A stretch of DNA of 64,000 nt, taken from assembly GCA_008360955.1 (NCBI GenBank), contig LUCM01005623.1, positions 58,173 to 122,172 of the forward strand, read 5' to 3'. A program made the position numbers and the translations under genes. The notes under the pieces were generated by a model. It did no database searches. It saw only the letters and a list, made by a program, of their open reading frames with translations, and was not told the origin of the DNA. How positions within the stretch are numbered: the stretch's first letter is position 1; every line of letters begins with the position of its first letter. Shown here in pieces: positions 13,501 to 24,345 of the stretch. This DNA is from Fasciolopsis buskii (taxonomy: Eukaryota; Platyhelminthes; Trematoda; Plagiorchiida; Fasciolidae).

Positions 13501-16500
13501 ATCAGATCTGAATAGTACGAAGCGGCTTTGAAACTAACGCTTTAACGGGTCGATCAAATATAGGCAAACATGTCCCAAATCATGGCGAAAAACAAGTAAA
13601 CTTGAAGCATTTGGCTTCCAATGCCCGATGAGCACAGGCGCGAATTTGCTCCAAATGAGTATTTGACATCTGATTGGCCGGACAATATTATTCGAGTATG
13701 CTTGTTCCTGGACACCACGAACACCAACGAAAATAGCAACACCATCATCCTCATCAGCGATAACAATCGAAAATCCGATCATTTTACTAATTACGGTCCA
13801 AATGGCCCGGTTCTAATCTGACACTCGCTTACATAAGCAGCTGGCCAATGTACGCAACATACTCATAAGGAATCTGAAGATAGTAGACTTATTATGCATT
13901 CATATTATATACCCCTGTGCATATATATATATATGCACAATCCGTTTGCACATTAAGTGCAATCGGTCCACAAAAATGAGTGAAATCACATTACCGGTTA
14001 TTGTATGCTGAATAATCAGTCAATGAATCCCAATACATTGCCGCAATCAGACAGAGTATATATGAATTGGTAGACAAATCAGCAAATGTGCAATTCATTC
14101 ACAGAGATACTCATCATGTATGGGTGTAACAGCTGGTTTTGTTTTTTTGCTGACAAGTAAAGTGAAATTCATGGTTCGACAGATGAGTCACGCATCACAC
14201 CGGATGAACGACATAGCTACCGTTAGAAACTATTTAAGATAGTACACAAAACTGCATTGGATTTATTCAAATTCAATAGCAACAACCCTTCCGAATTGGA
14301 ATGCAGAACGTAAAATGTGATTTCACAGGTGGTGTAAACACCATCTGTGCAAAGAAAGCAACCACAACGTTACTCGATGGGAAGTACAACTTTGCTTTAC
14401 TGCGTGATGAGTAAGTCTACAAACAGTGTAAAGACCCCACCTGAATTATTTTGTGATCACCGACCACTTTTGATTTCCGTTTTATCTGCATCGGCATTAG
14501 AATCAGTCTTCGGAGTTGCTCAGGCTGTCAGTTTCATAGTGAGGTTGTTCGGATCTTCGAGAAGTAACAATCAAGATAGGTCAGTTCAACTATTTTTACA
14601 ACCATTAACCTAGCATCAACGTGTTCTGCATTTCGCTTCCACCCCAAAGTACAAACAGCTCACAGGAAAAATAGTCAAAGGTCAACTTCAAAATAATAGG
14701 TTGAAGAACTGAATGAGACAGAAGGTTTCAAATGCAAGAACGCCACTGACAGCGTCAATGAACCATATCACCTAATATCTCCAACCCTCGGACCAAAAGG
14801 GGATCCCGTGGACCTCAATCCCAAAATCTGATTGGGCCTACACGAGGCTGTTTACAGGTCAAAGTTCTCAAACTTTTTCAACCATTTCATGACAAGATTC
14901 TCTAATCATATCTTGCAAACCATACGAAGACAACTGTGCACAAACACCGAAAATCATCGCACATGTTCTGCTCTCAAAGGCCACACTTTCGAGTCGCATA
15001 CCAACACAGACATCACTGGTGCTGTGACTATACCCGGCCGTTGATCCACAAGCGGATATCAGACCGATTCCGCAAATGTCTCAAATAAATGAATGCCAAT
15101 CGAACTCTCTGCTTGCACGAAAACAATTCATCCGATATACGGCCACCAGAAGAGTTACAACTATCCAAGTAACTAAGTCTGTCCACCTCACTTAAACCTT
15201 TCTATGCAAGGACAAAATTCGATCTTGGGCCATTCCAGTACTGCAACAGCATTTTACACTTCAAAAGTAGAAAACAACCAAAACAAACTTGCGATATCGT
15301 CCGAAGTTCTGAAAAAAACTGAAAAAGTAATTGGGTCTTCAACTGGTAGCACAAAGTTGTCCGCAAATTTTGAGTCAGGAAGTTCACTACTATTCTCATA
15401 CGAGGATAGAGTTGTCCCCAATACTATCTAAAAAAACGAATGTTGAAAAGGCGCATGGAGTCATTTGTTAAGAAAACAACTCCTCGTGGTGAACTCGGGT
15501 GAAAGATCACCGTAAGCACGAACTCCAATTCGGCTGTCCGAATACAGAGATTGGATAAGTGAAATAGAATCTTATGACATGCTTTTTTGAGGCAGCGCCA
15601 AAGAGCTGTACGATCAACTGAGTCAAACATCGCTTTTAGATAAAGGAATACATAAATCGTGGGTCTATGGAACATGTGTCTATGTTCTAGGATTTGTCGC
15701 AGTGTGAGCATTTGGTCAATACTAACCCGACCGGGTCAAAAACCGGATCGGCTCTCACGCATACACCTTTCGCGAGTACTAGGTAGTCGGTCGAGGATAA
15801 AGTCCGCGAGCAGCTTGAGTGTGATACTTACCAAACCAATTCTTCTGGGGTTCCCACATAAGAACTCATCACTTTTCTTGTAAATCAGTGCGATTATTGA
15901 TTCACACAATCCCTTGACAATCCGTTCCTTTGCCCAGATTGACCCTAGGAGTTTTGTCAATAAATTGCCACCGCCCTTGAATTAGGGCGGACGTGGTCCA
16001 TCTGATCTAGCTGCCTTATACCTTTTAAAAAGACCTATCTTCTTTATTACCTCCAACTTCGGATGGAGGTATTTACCTGCACTGTTTCACTTGGAGTCGT
16101 AAATAGTTAATTCATTGTGAACAGGAGCCACCTAAACGATGTCTTTTTGTGATCTGTGCAGCGCTTTAGGCGATGCTAAGGGTGAATCAGGGAGCCGCCA
16201 GGTTACTTGGTCACCTCGATTACGTTTGGCTTCCTAATCACTCCGCAAAGGTTGTGATTATTGCCAATAACTTCAGCCTTTTCCGTTTTCCTGCACTAGA
16301 GAAGTGTACTACGGTCGCTCGTGATCTTTTTTCAGGCTCCTGGTTAGCTTGCTTCTGGGGGATTTACGCGTCTCATAGTATTTGGCATCCACGGAGACAG
16401 ATTTGAGAATATCCAACAGAAGTCAAGGTTATCTGTCGTTTCTGATGTTTAAATCGCTTGAAGTCCTCCGTGGCAGTTGCCGCTGAGTGTAATGCTTCTT

Positions 16501-19500
16501 TGATCTGTTCACATTGCTCGCTCGGATCCTGAGAGTTTCGTTATGACGTCGACAGCGTTTAAAGCTACGATCAGAAATGAAGTCAGTGATTATCGTCTCG
16601 AATCACCTGTGTAGGACGCGAAAATTTCGCGACGACAGACTAGGCCCAAATAAAAGCGAGCAAGGACTAATGCATGGCTTGAGTCCATGTGAACCAGAAT
16701 GATCGACAATACTGAATTAATTCACGTCACAAAAACCTAACGATTAATAAATTTAGGTATCAATCAAAATTTAATACGAACCCCAAGTTTGAAGCCTGGA
16801 TGTCGCTTGCACCGAACAAAATGCGACGAACTGCATAGTTTTACAATCCTTTTTCAAAAGATTACCTTACGGTTCGACAGACGAGGATGTAATACCACTA
16901 AACAGGCACAGTAAAACAACTAGTTTACGAAACCCACAAAACAAAAATAACCGTCGCTTCACCATAGACAAGTTGGTGAAATGCCGTCATACCTAGATAT
17001 TCTGAAACTTGTGTTTTGGATGTTCTACCATACTGTATATATTGAGTGGATCTTTCACGCGGCAAATTTTATTGAAATTGACCTAGATCAAAGCACGATG
17101 AGTGAACCAGCAAGAACAAGGGAGGCAAGAGCATGTCAATGAACAAAAAGTAATTCCCTTGCAAGCATTTCGTCGAATCAAGACAGAGGATATGGACGAT
17201 CTTTGATCTATTCGATTTGCTCATCTGTAAGGTAAGTTGCAACGGTTCGACGAATTGATTTAGGTTACTTTCGGGAAACGAATTTCGATGCAAGCTGTCA
17301 GTTTAGTGCTGAGACAGACGAAAAATGGTTAGCATTTTCAGTTTTATCTGCGCGATATGCTTGGAAGTTTGCTGTGAGCGATATCAAATCAGACTGAACT
17401 AGCCAGCTCTGACTGCACAAGTACCATACCAAAATCGCAATGATTCTGAAAATGTGTCGTAGATCACACTGTTGGTTTTCATGACGTCTCGATAGCTGAG
17501 TTTGGCGTTTGGATCGCCGAGGTGACATCAGTGACGATGGCATCTCGGCTGGCGATGAATGGATCACCATCCAATAGCCATCCTCAGCGATCATAACTTC
17601 AGGAAAGCCATGCCAAAATGCTTAATGTTCTACCGGAGTGCTTAAGTGGTTTTAAATATAGGGCTAATAGTGAGGAGACGGAGTGTAACGTGTCGCATGA
17701 ACGTGCCACCCTTGTCCAAATAATTTTCTGCAGTGGTGGGATGAAGTGAGCAGAACAGAACGTCTCTGCTGCCCATTCAACCCTAAATAATAACCACACA
17801 TTGGGAAACAAAAATACCGTCTCTCATATGATCCAGTCTTTTTGCTGATCGAAACCCGCATGGATAAATTTGGGACAACACATTGATCAAGATTAATTGG
17901 TTCTAGAAAATCAACAGACAAGTAACTTTGATGGTTTTCAAAACACTGTTAGTAACCTTTTCCGTAATCATATACTGAAAACTTTCGGTATCGCTAAGAG
18001 CGTCCTAAAAGCGCTCGCTGGGTCACTTGCAAGTGCACTATCGACCAAGTGGTGCACTATAACGCTAGACATGTTTCGGACTGCGTCTTTTTGAAGAGTA
18101 TCCGGAGAGTATTTTGAAACATTTGGAAAGACCCCTGGTCGAGTGTACCATGCCCTAAGCACTACAAGAGCACGTAAACTGATATAGAACATGCGGGTTG
18201 GGATTGGGAAGGCAAATTATCCTTCGATTTCGGAACAGTGAAAGGCTTCCCCTTCGATACCACTCTGATGTGTCCAGCTGGAAAACAATTGTCGGCTGTT
18301 GTTGCTAGTCCTCGCTCCACTATTTCCCTTTGAACGGAAACGCAATGATTACTTTTAGTTTTGACAGTTTGTTGTTGGATCCGTTTGTTATCCGCAGCTA
18401 TGAACCACCTTACAAACCGATCGGAGTATTCGTTTTTCCTCGGAAAATCGGAGTCCGGCATTTTAGGGCTAATATATTCTTAGCCCTATAGGCCAGACAG
18501 ACAGCTCACCAAGTTCCGATTAAAGCGTAAGCTGACAAAACTACAGAAATGAGTTATTGTCCTATCCATATACGTTCACGCAACACGCTTCTTTCAATAT
18601 TGACATCATCTCTCCTCAACCCTACATCCGGAAACGAAAAATCCACCCCTGTCCAATCCCATGGTGAGGCTTATTGCTGAGAAGTAGCCGTTAAAAAAAA
18701 TTAATTAACCGTAGAGATTGTTTTCCGAGTTGCAAATAATAAGCGCACCGTCCATGCAACTAGTATACATTTTGTATCCTTTAGAAGGACTCGCTTGGGT
18801 TTGGCTAAGAGGATCTCTGTCGAAAGCGGTCCGACGACTGAGCCCATCGCGACCCCATCTTTCCGTCCGTAGTAGGTTCTGTCAAAGAGAAATTGCACAT
18901 TTCAAGTGCATCTCACGATTATCTTTTTCAATACTGACAGTAGAATTCCGATTCGCATGCTACTCTAGGTCACGTATCGGCAAACTTAATCTATCGTCAC
19001 TAAAAGCAAAACGTTTATGAATAATGACCTAACGTCCAGCGAAAGCGCGGTTTTAGTTCATACGTCTTGATTTTTAACTCGACTGATGAATCTATTATGC
19101 TTTGTATGACTGCAGATTTGCATTTATGTTACAGGAGTTCGATGATCCAATGAGCCATATCGTAATAAAGTGAGCTATTCCTAAAATTACCAGTTTCACG
19201 GAAACATTCGGCTCATGTTTCTTTGGTACAGTTTAGGTGGTTGAGAACCGCATGGAACTATCTTGTTATAAAGTACTTCAGACATTAAATGTTCTCCCTT
19301 TAATCTATCTAATATCCCTATCAGTTCTGTATCTGTAGCTGAACGTGTACTCATAAGACAGAACTCCTGGCAGCTCTTTTTTTCTCGTAATCTGATCCAT
19401 TCATCACCACCCATCATGCAGTCTTATCCGGTCTGAACAGCAATCGATCAAGGTTGCTAGCTCATTCGTGGAAACAGTATATATGCTTCTTGGTAGGAAT

Positions 19501-20490
19501 ACCTTCACTTTGAGAAGTAACATCATGATATTCCTGATAGCAGTATACCAGTGGAGCTTTGAGTCCGTCAACGAATTGTGATGAAATTGATACTCATGCA
19601 GTCAAATCAACAAGACTTGAAATGGGTTTCAGTCCTGATCAGATGATGCATACGTTATGACATACAAAGCTTTGGTCCGCGAGGCAAAACCGAAACTAAC
19701 AACCTAGAAATTATCGTGGACAATAGGTTGTGGATATAACTTCCAGCATTCTCCGGGAACGTGAACTGGGGAAATGCCAAATCACTTTTTCCAACAAATT
19801 GTTTCCACCTATTTCTCGAACGAGATCCAGTGTGCTTCGTGGAGCTCTTCAACTGAAATATTATATCTGATAACCACAAGATGCAAAGTTCAAGGTCCGA
19901 TTAAACGGCATCAAGTTGATTGAGCGTGTAGCATCTTAACGACACGGTATTCCCTGGAACGTGATATATGAGCACCGTCAATCAATAATGCCTCGAATAA
20001 CGACTGTTCTCCACACATTCATCTATAAAATCCACAGATTCTTTCACTTCTGCGAACATGACACCAAAATTCAAATACCGACGGAGTTCTTTTAGTCATA
20101 CAGGCTGTTCGCTATCTTTCAGATCGAAAGATATCCCCATCCCCAGACCAATAAAGCGAAGGCATTTTATCTTCGCACCTTGTTTCGGGTACTTACATAT
20201 ATGGGTCAGTTACTATAGGGCTAGTGATACACCATGGCTAAGAGGGAATGCGTCACAAATTTTCATATGTTGTCACCGAGAAACAAATAAATACTGAATT
20301 CTCCGGCTTAATCCAGGACAAAAACTAGGCCGAGAAAAGCAAAATGACATGAATACAACTGTTGCGTTTTACCAAACGTTTCACAAAGGTAATATCACAG
20401 TGGAAAAGTCAATCGGCCCTAGTACTTCACAACGAATGACATCTTCAAAACAACCAAAATCGGATGAATGCTTACTACATTATCAACATG

Positions 20491-20531
<41 letters not shown>

Positions 20532-23127
20532 TATATCGCTCGGAAACAAGCACGGTGCCAACACAACAACATGTAACAGGACTGCAGAAGGGGGACAAAC
20601 ACAGGGGGAAAACTAATAGCAACAATCCTTATCTCCCTGGCACCCAACAACAAGGGCGAGAAATATCAACCGAGGCTAAAACAAAAGCTAACTCATTCAT
20701 ACATCGACGTCAAGTCATAGCCTAACAAACGCACCGTTTCTTACAGCCTTGCCAACCATGTGCAAAACGAGCACAAAAAGATAGACGATCGGCACACATA
20801 CACAATACGTGTCCAAACCACCGAACGCGACGAACACCGATTATCTCAATCAGGGGACCACTGTCCGCACCCAACACTCGACGACGCACCTCTACATGAC
20901 GATCGTCACTGCTCACACGATATTCCCAACAGACACGACCAATGCTTCCGATACACGTGTGGCCGAACACAGAAACCCGCCAGGCATCCTCAACGAAAAT
21001 AGGCCAAGTCTCTCAACCGTAAAGAGGAACACTAGGAACTGTGGCATTAAACACCCTTTTCTTTCGAGGGAACGTCGGATATCATGTTGGCGCCGCAATT
21101 GTCCCAGGTTCGTAAAAGCTGCTGTGCCTTTCGCAATTCGAGATGTGACCTCTTCCCAAATCACCTCCGCCAGATGCGTGACCAGAATCGAAAGTTGGTG
21201 AAACTAAAGGCTGTCTCCAATCGATCACCACAAAAGGTAAGTGTGTGTACAGGCTCCTGCCAGTCCTGAAGAAATACTTTGCATTTCAAAGACCCAAAGC
21301 ACATACTAAACCTAGATAACTCAACCCCCAAGCGATCCAACGCAGGTTGAATTGCCTGCACACTGTCACTCAGCAACTCCGCTGTCTAAATGACCACATA
21401 AGGCGTTCTGCAGAACACTCTCTATGACAAAGTTGAAAAGAAATGGGAATATAGGTCATCCCTGCCGTACTTTGCTGGAGATAATAAAGGGAGGCGAAAG
21501 CTAGCCATAAACCCAACCCAATCTGACGTATGACATACAACTCTTTGAGGACCGACTCGTATTTCTCAGGTACTTCATTTCTCAACAAACAGTGGCATAG
21601 TGCAGACAAAGTCAACAGAGTCAAAGGCTGCAAGAATGTCCAAGAACACGATGATCCTTGGAATTTAGAAAGTAAAGCGGTGCACGAACAACTGTTGGAG
21701 GATGAAGATTTGAGCGGTGCATTCTAAACAAGCGCAAAACACCATCACGTGTGATGTACAACCTGCGAAGAATGGCGGACGCAAGCAGCTCTCACGATAT
21801 TGAGATTAGACCAATACCTCTATGGTTGGCGCAGTCACTGCGCAAGCTCTTTTGAAGACGGGGACTCCGATCGATTCCACCCATGAGAAGGAGACCTTCT
21901 TGAAGTATCAGATCTTCGAGAACAAAATTTGAAGTTCTCTGACCAGTTCCATTATTCCGCCTTTAAATACAGTTGGGGAAAGGCCATAGAAGCCCGGCGC
22001 TTTAGGGCGTCCTAATAAAATCTACCGCTATGATCTCATCCACGATTGTTTAGTAATTCACATCCATTTGTTGCGAAAAACACTCAGACAAAAGAATAAA
22101 GCAGCCTGAGGAAGGATACACCATGTTGACATGAGTATGAGCCTATTAGTGAAGGCTAGGTAATTCACACTGTTACGTAATCAATTTTTTGGTAATAACT
22201 GATCCATTTAGACTCTTATTCCCGTCTGTCCACAGCGGCTGAAACCACTGTTTTTTCCAACTCGTGCCAGCATTTTGTTGTTTCCGTAAGTGGTTGTATT
22301 GATTTGAGGATGAACGCAATTAAAACACGTTTGCTTGCAACCTATGCTCTAATGGAAGACTCAAAGCACCTAACAAAACTGGCAGACCTTCGATAATTCG
22401 CCTGCACATGGACACCGCATAATCACCTAGTTAGGATAAATGGGAATAATAAACTTGATGGTTAAACTGACTTGGTGCTAGATTTTAGTGTAATGATCAT
22501 TTGTTTATACGCCCAACATAACCTCTCAGTATCGACTCGATTTTAGTGACCACGGTAGCTCTTAACCGAATCTAAATGAAACAACTTGCTTGACTAAATG
22601 AAAACTTACATCCAAACAAAAAGAGGAAGTCCTTCAAAACAGACATCGGAGCCAGAAACGAGTGCCAATGTCTGTTAGGCACGTTCATTCGCTGCGGCGA
22701 TTTTAATCCGTACCCTTACATTGTTCCACAGATGTAGTCAAAGCATATATACCTCAAGATTAAAATCTCCTACCAGGTAAGAATAAACACAAGCGGAAAT
22801 GCCTAAATAACACGACATATAAATATATTTTATTTAGCAGTATGGATTTGAATAAACGAAGAATCCCGGAAGCATACGAACGGTTTCGCGGTTATTTCCG
22901 CTCACCAGGCATGCGCGCCTGATACTTCTGTGTCAATTCATCTACATACTTGGACAGTCCAACTGTCCTCAACAGAATTTTGCATGTATAACATTTTGCA
23001 CTTTCAGTGCCGTCGTTCTGTAGATTGGTAATGCCAAACCCACACAGGACAAACAACGACGGCAGTTGGGATCCCAGACATGGATTCCTGATCCATTTAC
23101 ACTCCCGACTTACAAACAAGATTATAA

Positions 23128-23172
<45 letters not shown>

Positions 23173-24320
23173 GGCAAACGATGGTCAGGTGGATGAAGTA
23201 TATCAAAACAAAAAGAGAGGAGGCTAATGCCTCCAAAAGTCTCAGTATGACTAGGGGTGTGCATCTCAAGCCCCGAGTTCGCTACTCTTCAAATTCTCCC
23301 AAGACACAGTGCGTCTCAAATAATCTGTTAAAAAGCAGTGTTCCTACTAAAGGACGAGGATGAAATCTCATGTCCGGCGTTCTCCATCGGGTTCACTGAT
23401 CTTTGGTATTCAGTTTGGTGGAGATGATTAAACCCTGATTTAAAAACAATCATGCGCAGCGAACGAAGTACACGACTGCATGCCCATCGACATTCGAAGC
23501 AAAAGGAATCTACTAGATACTCCGGATGACAAGCCCCGTCCGAAGACCGTATGAATTGGGCAATCAATCACCAGTCCCCCGTGGGTAACGTGATTTTCAA
23601 ACATTCCTACAACCATGAGACTCGGACATTTTGGTTAGAGGTCCGGCACAGGGTCTCCTAAATCAGCCCTCTACGTCCGTTTGGGCATCCGATGAAGTAC
23701 AGGTGCAGGAGCTATCTTAGGTGGTGAACTCCACATATTTCCTCTTTCTTATCGCTCACGCCTTTTGCCACGATTCCGGTAGTATATAAACTGCGCTCAG
23801 AACTGTGCAAAATATATGCAAATGTATATCCGACCTACTATAAGATCTCATGTCCAAAGTTTCAGTGTCATGATTGCCGATTCTCCCCATTACCCTCCGT
23901 TTATTGGGTCCTAGGGGTTATGGAGCATACCCCTTCCACCGCAATCAAACGCTGGCGTGCAATAAAAATTAATAGATGAAAATAATAAAGTGTCGCTGCG
24001 CAGCAACTGTTAATCTAGCAATGACAGCCATTGAGGGATAAGGTGACTGCGTACAAATCGAAATGGAAGCTTACTCTCTGAATCATGTTAGACACATCGG
24101 CCCAGCCAGCTTCCACAATATTATGCTCTCCATCAACCATGCCCTGATAGCCTTCCTTGATGAAATACACGCGACAGCCACAATAAATTCCCATACGAAC
24201 CACAGCTCGTACAGCTGCATTCATTCCCTGAGCATCACCACCACTCGTGAAAACAGCAATCGCTTTGCCTTCAAACTGACCACGGGCCACATATTTCCCT
24301 TCCATACCGGGGATCATCAT
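1267..24320 (-). CDS. 6-phosphofructokinase, N-terminal half (four exons, runs off left edge)
   Basis: ATP-dependent 6-phosphofructokinase phosphorylates fructose 6-phosphate to fructose 1,6-bisphosphate, the committed step of glycolysis in the cytosol. Exons 24,339-24,075, 9,478-9,289, 5,133-4,814 and 1,587-1,267 on the minus strand join in one frame with AG/GT borders; intron phases are 0, 1, 0 and 0. The 359 residues carry the family landmarks in order: [10 protein letters not shown] near residues 25-34 (ATP site), GGDGS at 120-124, SIDND at 167-171 with the catalytic aspartate, GTDMTIG just after, MGRHCGY at 211-217, then HVQRGG and [12 protein letters not shown]. Animal enzymes are tandem-duplicated proteins of about 780 residues, so this is the N-terminal catalytic half; the regulatory C-terminal half lies beyond position 1. 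The start at 24,320 gives about as many residues before the first conserved block as vertebrate enzymes have. No frame break is seen, so this is presumably a working gene. Confidence 0.95.
2420..2690 (+). repeat. unnamed repeat family, copy with 5' arm of an inverted repeat
   Basis: The first 120 bases are matched in reverse complement at 2,943-3,082, sharing for example TTTTTACAACCAA and GTAGTGAAAGATCCACGGGAA. The whole segment matches 14,570-14,870 in direct orientation, including CCATATCACC and TCTCCAACC. No coding function is seen in any copy. Confidence 0.7.
2943..3082 (-). repeat. unnamed repeat family, inverted partial copy
   Basis: Reverse complement of the first about 120 bases of the 2,420-2,690 copy, so a transcript crossing both could fold into a hairpin with a loop of about 400 nt. 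Confidence 0.7.
3160..3181. repeat. (AT)n microsatellite, interrupted
   Basis: TA dinucleotide run broken once by TT. Short. Confidence 0.9.
4814..5133 (-). CDS. phosphofructokinase exon 3
   Basis: The acceptor AAACAG ends at 5,134 and the donor GTACGT starts at 4,813. It encodes [20 protein letters not shown], holding the catalytic Asp and substrate-binding loop, then [20 protein letters not shown] and [12 protein letters not shown]. The reading frame remains open for a few codons past the donor, but the next exon continues the family alignment exactly from here. Confidence 0.94.
7524..7547. repeat. (AT)12 microsatellite
   Basis: Uninterrupted AT run; a second run lies 50 bases downstream. 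Confidence 0.95.
7596..7613. repeat. (TA)9 microsatellite
   Basis: Uninterrupted TA run close to the one at 7,524-7,547. Confidence 0.95.
8080..8320 (-). mobile_element. SINE-1 family copy (tRNA-like head, degenerate)
   Basis: The body on the minus strand matches the 12.34-12.58 kb copy: GTGGTTCTGTAC-ACT followed by AAGT-TCAGGGT, then similar flanks to about 8,080. The head near 8,300 is too decayed to show clean A and B boxes. SINEs of this kind are moved in trans by LINE proteins; several LINE remnants lie nearby. Confidence 0.55.
8640..8830 (-). mobile_element. SINE-2 family copy
   Basis: The minus strand reads a B-box-like GGGTTCGCGTCCC followed by a shared body (GGTGGATATGCACTGC, ATGATT-CTAACAAG, TGAAACGGCTGTGCA). 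The same body is at 8,975-9,110 in the opposite orientation and at 29,620-29,735. The head upstream of the B box differs between copies. Confidence 0.65.
8941..9120 (+). mobile_element. SINE-2 family copy with tRNA-Arg-like head
   Basis: GTAACGTAATGGCTATGGCG (A-box-like) and CCCGGGTTCGCGTCC (B box) sit at tRNA-like spacing. The body GATGATTCCTAACAAGGACG through AACAGCTGTACAGTGC is shared with two other copies. It lies in phosphofructokinase intron 2, less than 350 bases from exon 2, facing another copy in inverted orientation. Confidence 0.7.
9289..9478 (-). CDS. phosphofructokinase exon 2
   Basis: The acceptor is TTTCAG at 9,484-9,479 and the donor is GTAATT from 9,288. It encodes [10 protein letters not shown], then the helix [14 protein letters not shown] and the [10 protein letters not shown] motif, ending in phase 1 after LVNT. 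The last codon is completed to AAA (Lys) by the next exon, which fits the family alignment without gaps. Confidence 0.93.
11780..12290 (+). mobile_element. CR1-like LINE fragment (RT N-terminal part)
   Basis: Broken plus-strand frames give [12 protein letters not shown] and then [17 protein letters not shown], close to the (K/R)xxGPDGIP block that opens the reverse transcriptase domain of CR1/Jockey-type LINEs. Stops and frame changes are frequent and no catalytic motif is present. It is an internal scrap of an element. Confidence 0.5.
12340..12575 (-). mobile_element. SINE-1 family copy with tRNA-Ser/Leu-like head
   Basis: On the minus strand it opens with GGCGGTGGCCAAGTGGATTA (A-box-like) and, about 30 bases on, AGAAGTTCGTATCTC (B-box-like, one change from the GTTCGAATC consensus), as in long-variable-arm tRNAs. 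The 170-base body matches 8,080-8,190 and the 27.16-27.39 kb copy. No acceptor-stem pairing or CCA is evident, so this is a SINE rather than a tRNA gene. Confidence 0.65.
13921..13934. repeat. (AT)7 microsatellite
   Basis: Short AT run flanked by TGTGC and GCACA, giving a small perfect palindrome (GTGC-(AT)7-GCAC). Confidence 0.85.
14570..14870 (+). repeat. unnamed repeat family, third copy
   Basis: Direct match to 2,440-2,690, more diverged: shared blocks are TTTTTACAACCA, GCAAGAA, CCATATCACC, TCTCCAACC and GGATCCCGTG. Both copies are in phosphofructokinase introns. Confidence 0.6.
15180..16640 (-). mobile_element. RTE-type LINE remnant (linker and reverse transcriptase), copy A
   Basis: Read on the minus strand in broken frames: [17 protein letters not shown] (between endonuclease and RT), then [81 protein letters not shown] and finally KCKMLLQYW. 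This is the order of an RTE reverse transcriptase. Motif A reads FLYLKAMFD instead of FLDLKAAFD, losing the catalytic Asp, and a stop follows SGF. The segment 15,430-15,985 has a near-twin at 36,335-36,850. It lies in phosphofructokinase intron 1 on the gene's strand. Confidence 0.85.
17830..19890 (-). mobile_element. Penelope-like element remnant (RT plus GIY-YIG region)
   Basis: Minus-strand broken frames give, in order: [10 protein letters not shown] near 19,670; [20 protein letters not shown] then GSQPPKLY (19.2-19.4 kb); [11 protein letters not shown] (RT motif A, about 19.0 kb); [20 protein letters not shown] (18.8-18.9 kb), the hallmark block of Penelope-like RT; a decayed region; then [23 protein letters not shown] and [12 protein letters not shown], which correspond to the C-terminal GIY-YIG endonuclease (usually YIGRT). 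Many stops and shifts make it inactive. Penelope-like elements are known in schistosomes and other flatworms. The C-terminal boundary near 17.83 kb is uncertain. Confidence 0.85.
20492..20529. repeat. (AT)19 microsatellite
   Basis: Uninterrupted AT run about 190 bases beyond the recognisable 3' end of the minus-strand RTE remnant at 20.7-22.1 kb. Confidence 0.97.
20710..22060 (-). mobile_element. RTE-type LINE remnant (RT to C-terminus), copy C
   Basis: Minus-strand frames from 22.06 to 20.72 kb give [52 protein letters not shown] with [46 protein letters not shown] and [12 protein letters not shown]. This is the order of an RTE reverse transcriptase from mid-palm to the C-terminal region. 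Numerous stops and frameshifts make it dead. It sits in phosphofructokinase intron 1 on the gene's strand and belongs to a subfamily different from copies A and B ([15 protein letters not shown] block). Confidence 0.85.
23131..23169. repeat. (AT)19 microsatellite
   Basis: Uninterrupted AT run. A minus-strand frame crossing it (23,269-22,892) encodes Tyr-Ile repeats flanked by unassigned sequence and is not considered a gene. Confidence 0.97.
23241..23300 (+). repeat. degenerate dispersed repeat, copy 2
   Basis: Partner of 640-700; both read CTCAG-TA-GA-T-GGGGTGTG and then a stretch ending in CTACTC. Family unknown. Confidence 0.4.
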
Positions 24321-24339
24321 GGTTGAACGACGTTCAAAC
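24075..24339 (-). CDS. phosphofructokinase exon with start codon
   Basis: The exon begins after a pyrimidine-rich tract ending in CATTAG (24,350-24,340) and ends at AGA followed by GTAAGC (donor at 24,074-24,073). ATG ATG at 24,320-24,315 opens the protein, with A at -3. It encodes the GKAIAV-TSGGD nucleotide-binding block and EGYQGMVDG, ending at SNMIQR in phase 0. The 19 bases between acceptor and ATG are open in frame but lie upstream of the expected N-terminus, so I read them as 5' UTR; an upstream coding exon is less likely. Confidence 0.92.
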
Positions 24340-24345
24340 CTAATG
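24321..24345 (-). promoter_or_regulatory. splice acceptor 19 nt before the phosphofructokinase start codon
   Basis: On the minus strand a 40-base T/C-rich tract ends in TTCCATTAG, followed 19 bases later by ATGATG. This is a strong 3' splice site with no coding need, so it joins either a 5' UTR exon further upstream or a trans-spliced leader, as used for many flatworm mRNAs. No donor or leader sequence is visible to decide. Confidence 0.6.

Larger units (their letters stand above)
9479..24074 (-). other. phosphofructokinase intron 1 (14.6 kb, transposon-filled)
   Basis: Lies between the donor at 24,074 and the acceptor at 9,479. Identified contents: CR1-like fragment 11.78-12.29 kb, SINE-1 12.34-12.58 kb, unnamed repeat 14.57-14.87 kb, RTE remnant 15.18-16.64 kb, Penelope-like element 17.83-19.89 kb, RTE remnant 20.71-22.06 kb and (AT)n runs. 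The RTE and Penelope remnants share the gene's strand. The stretches 9.5-11.7, 12.6-14.5, 16.7-17.6 and 22.1-24.0 kb hold no gene I can support. Confidence 0.85.

Noticed and set aside
22892..23269. 125-codon minus frame with a Tyr-Ile repeat
   Set aside because: The repeat is the translated (AT)n microsatellite; the flanks show no family and the frame is open mainly because AT runs lack stops.
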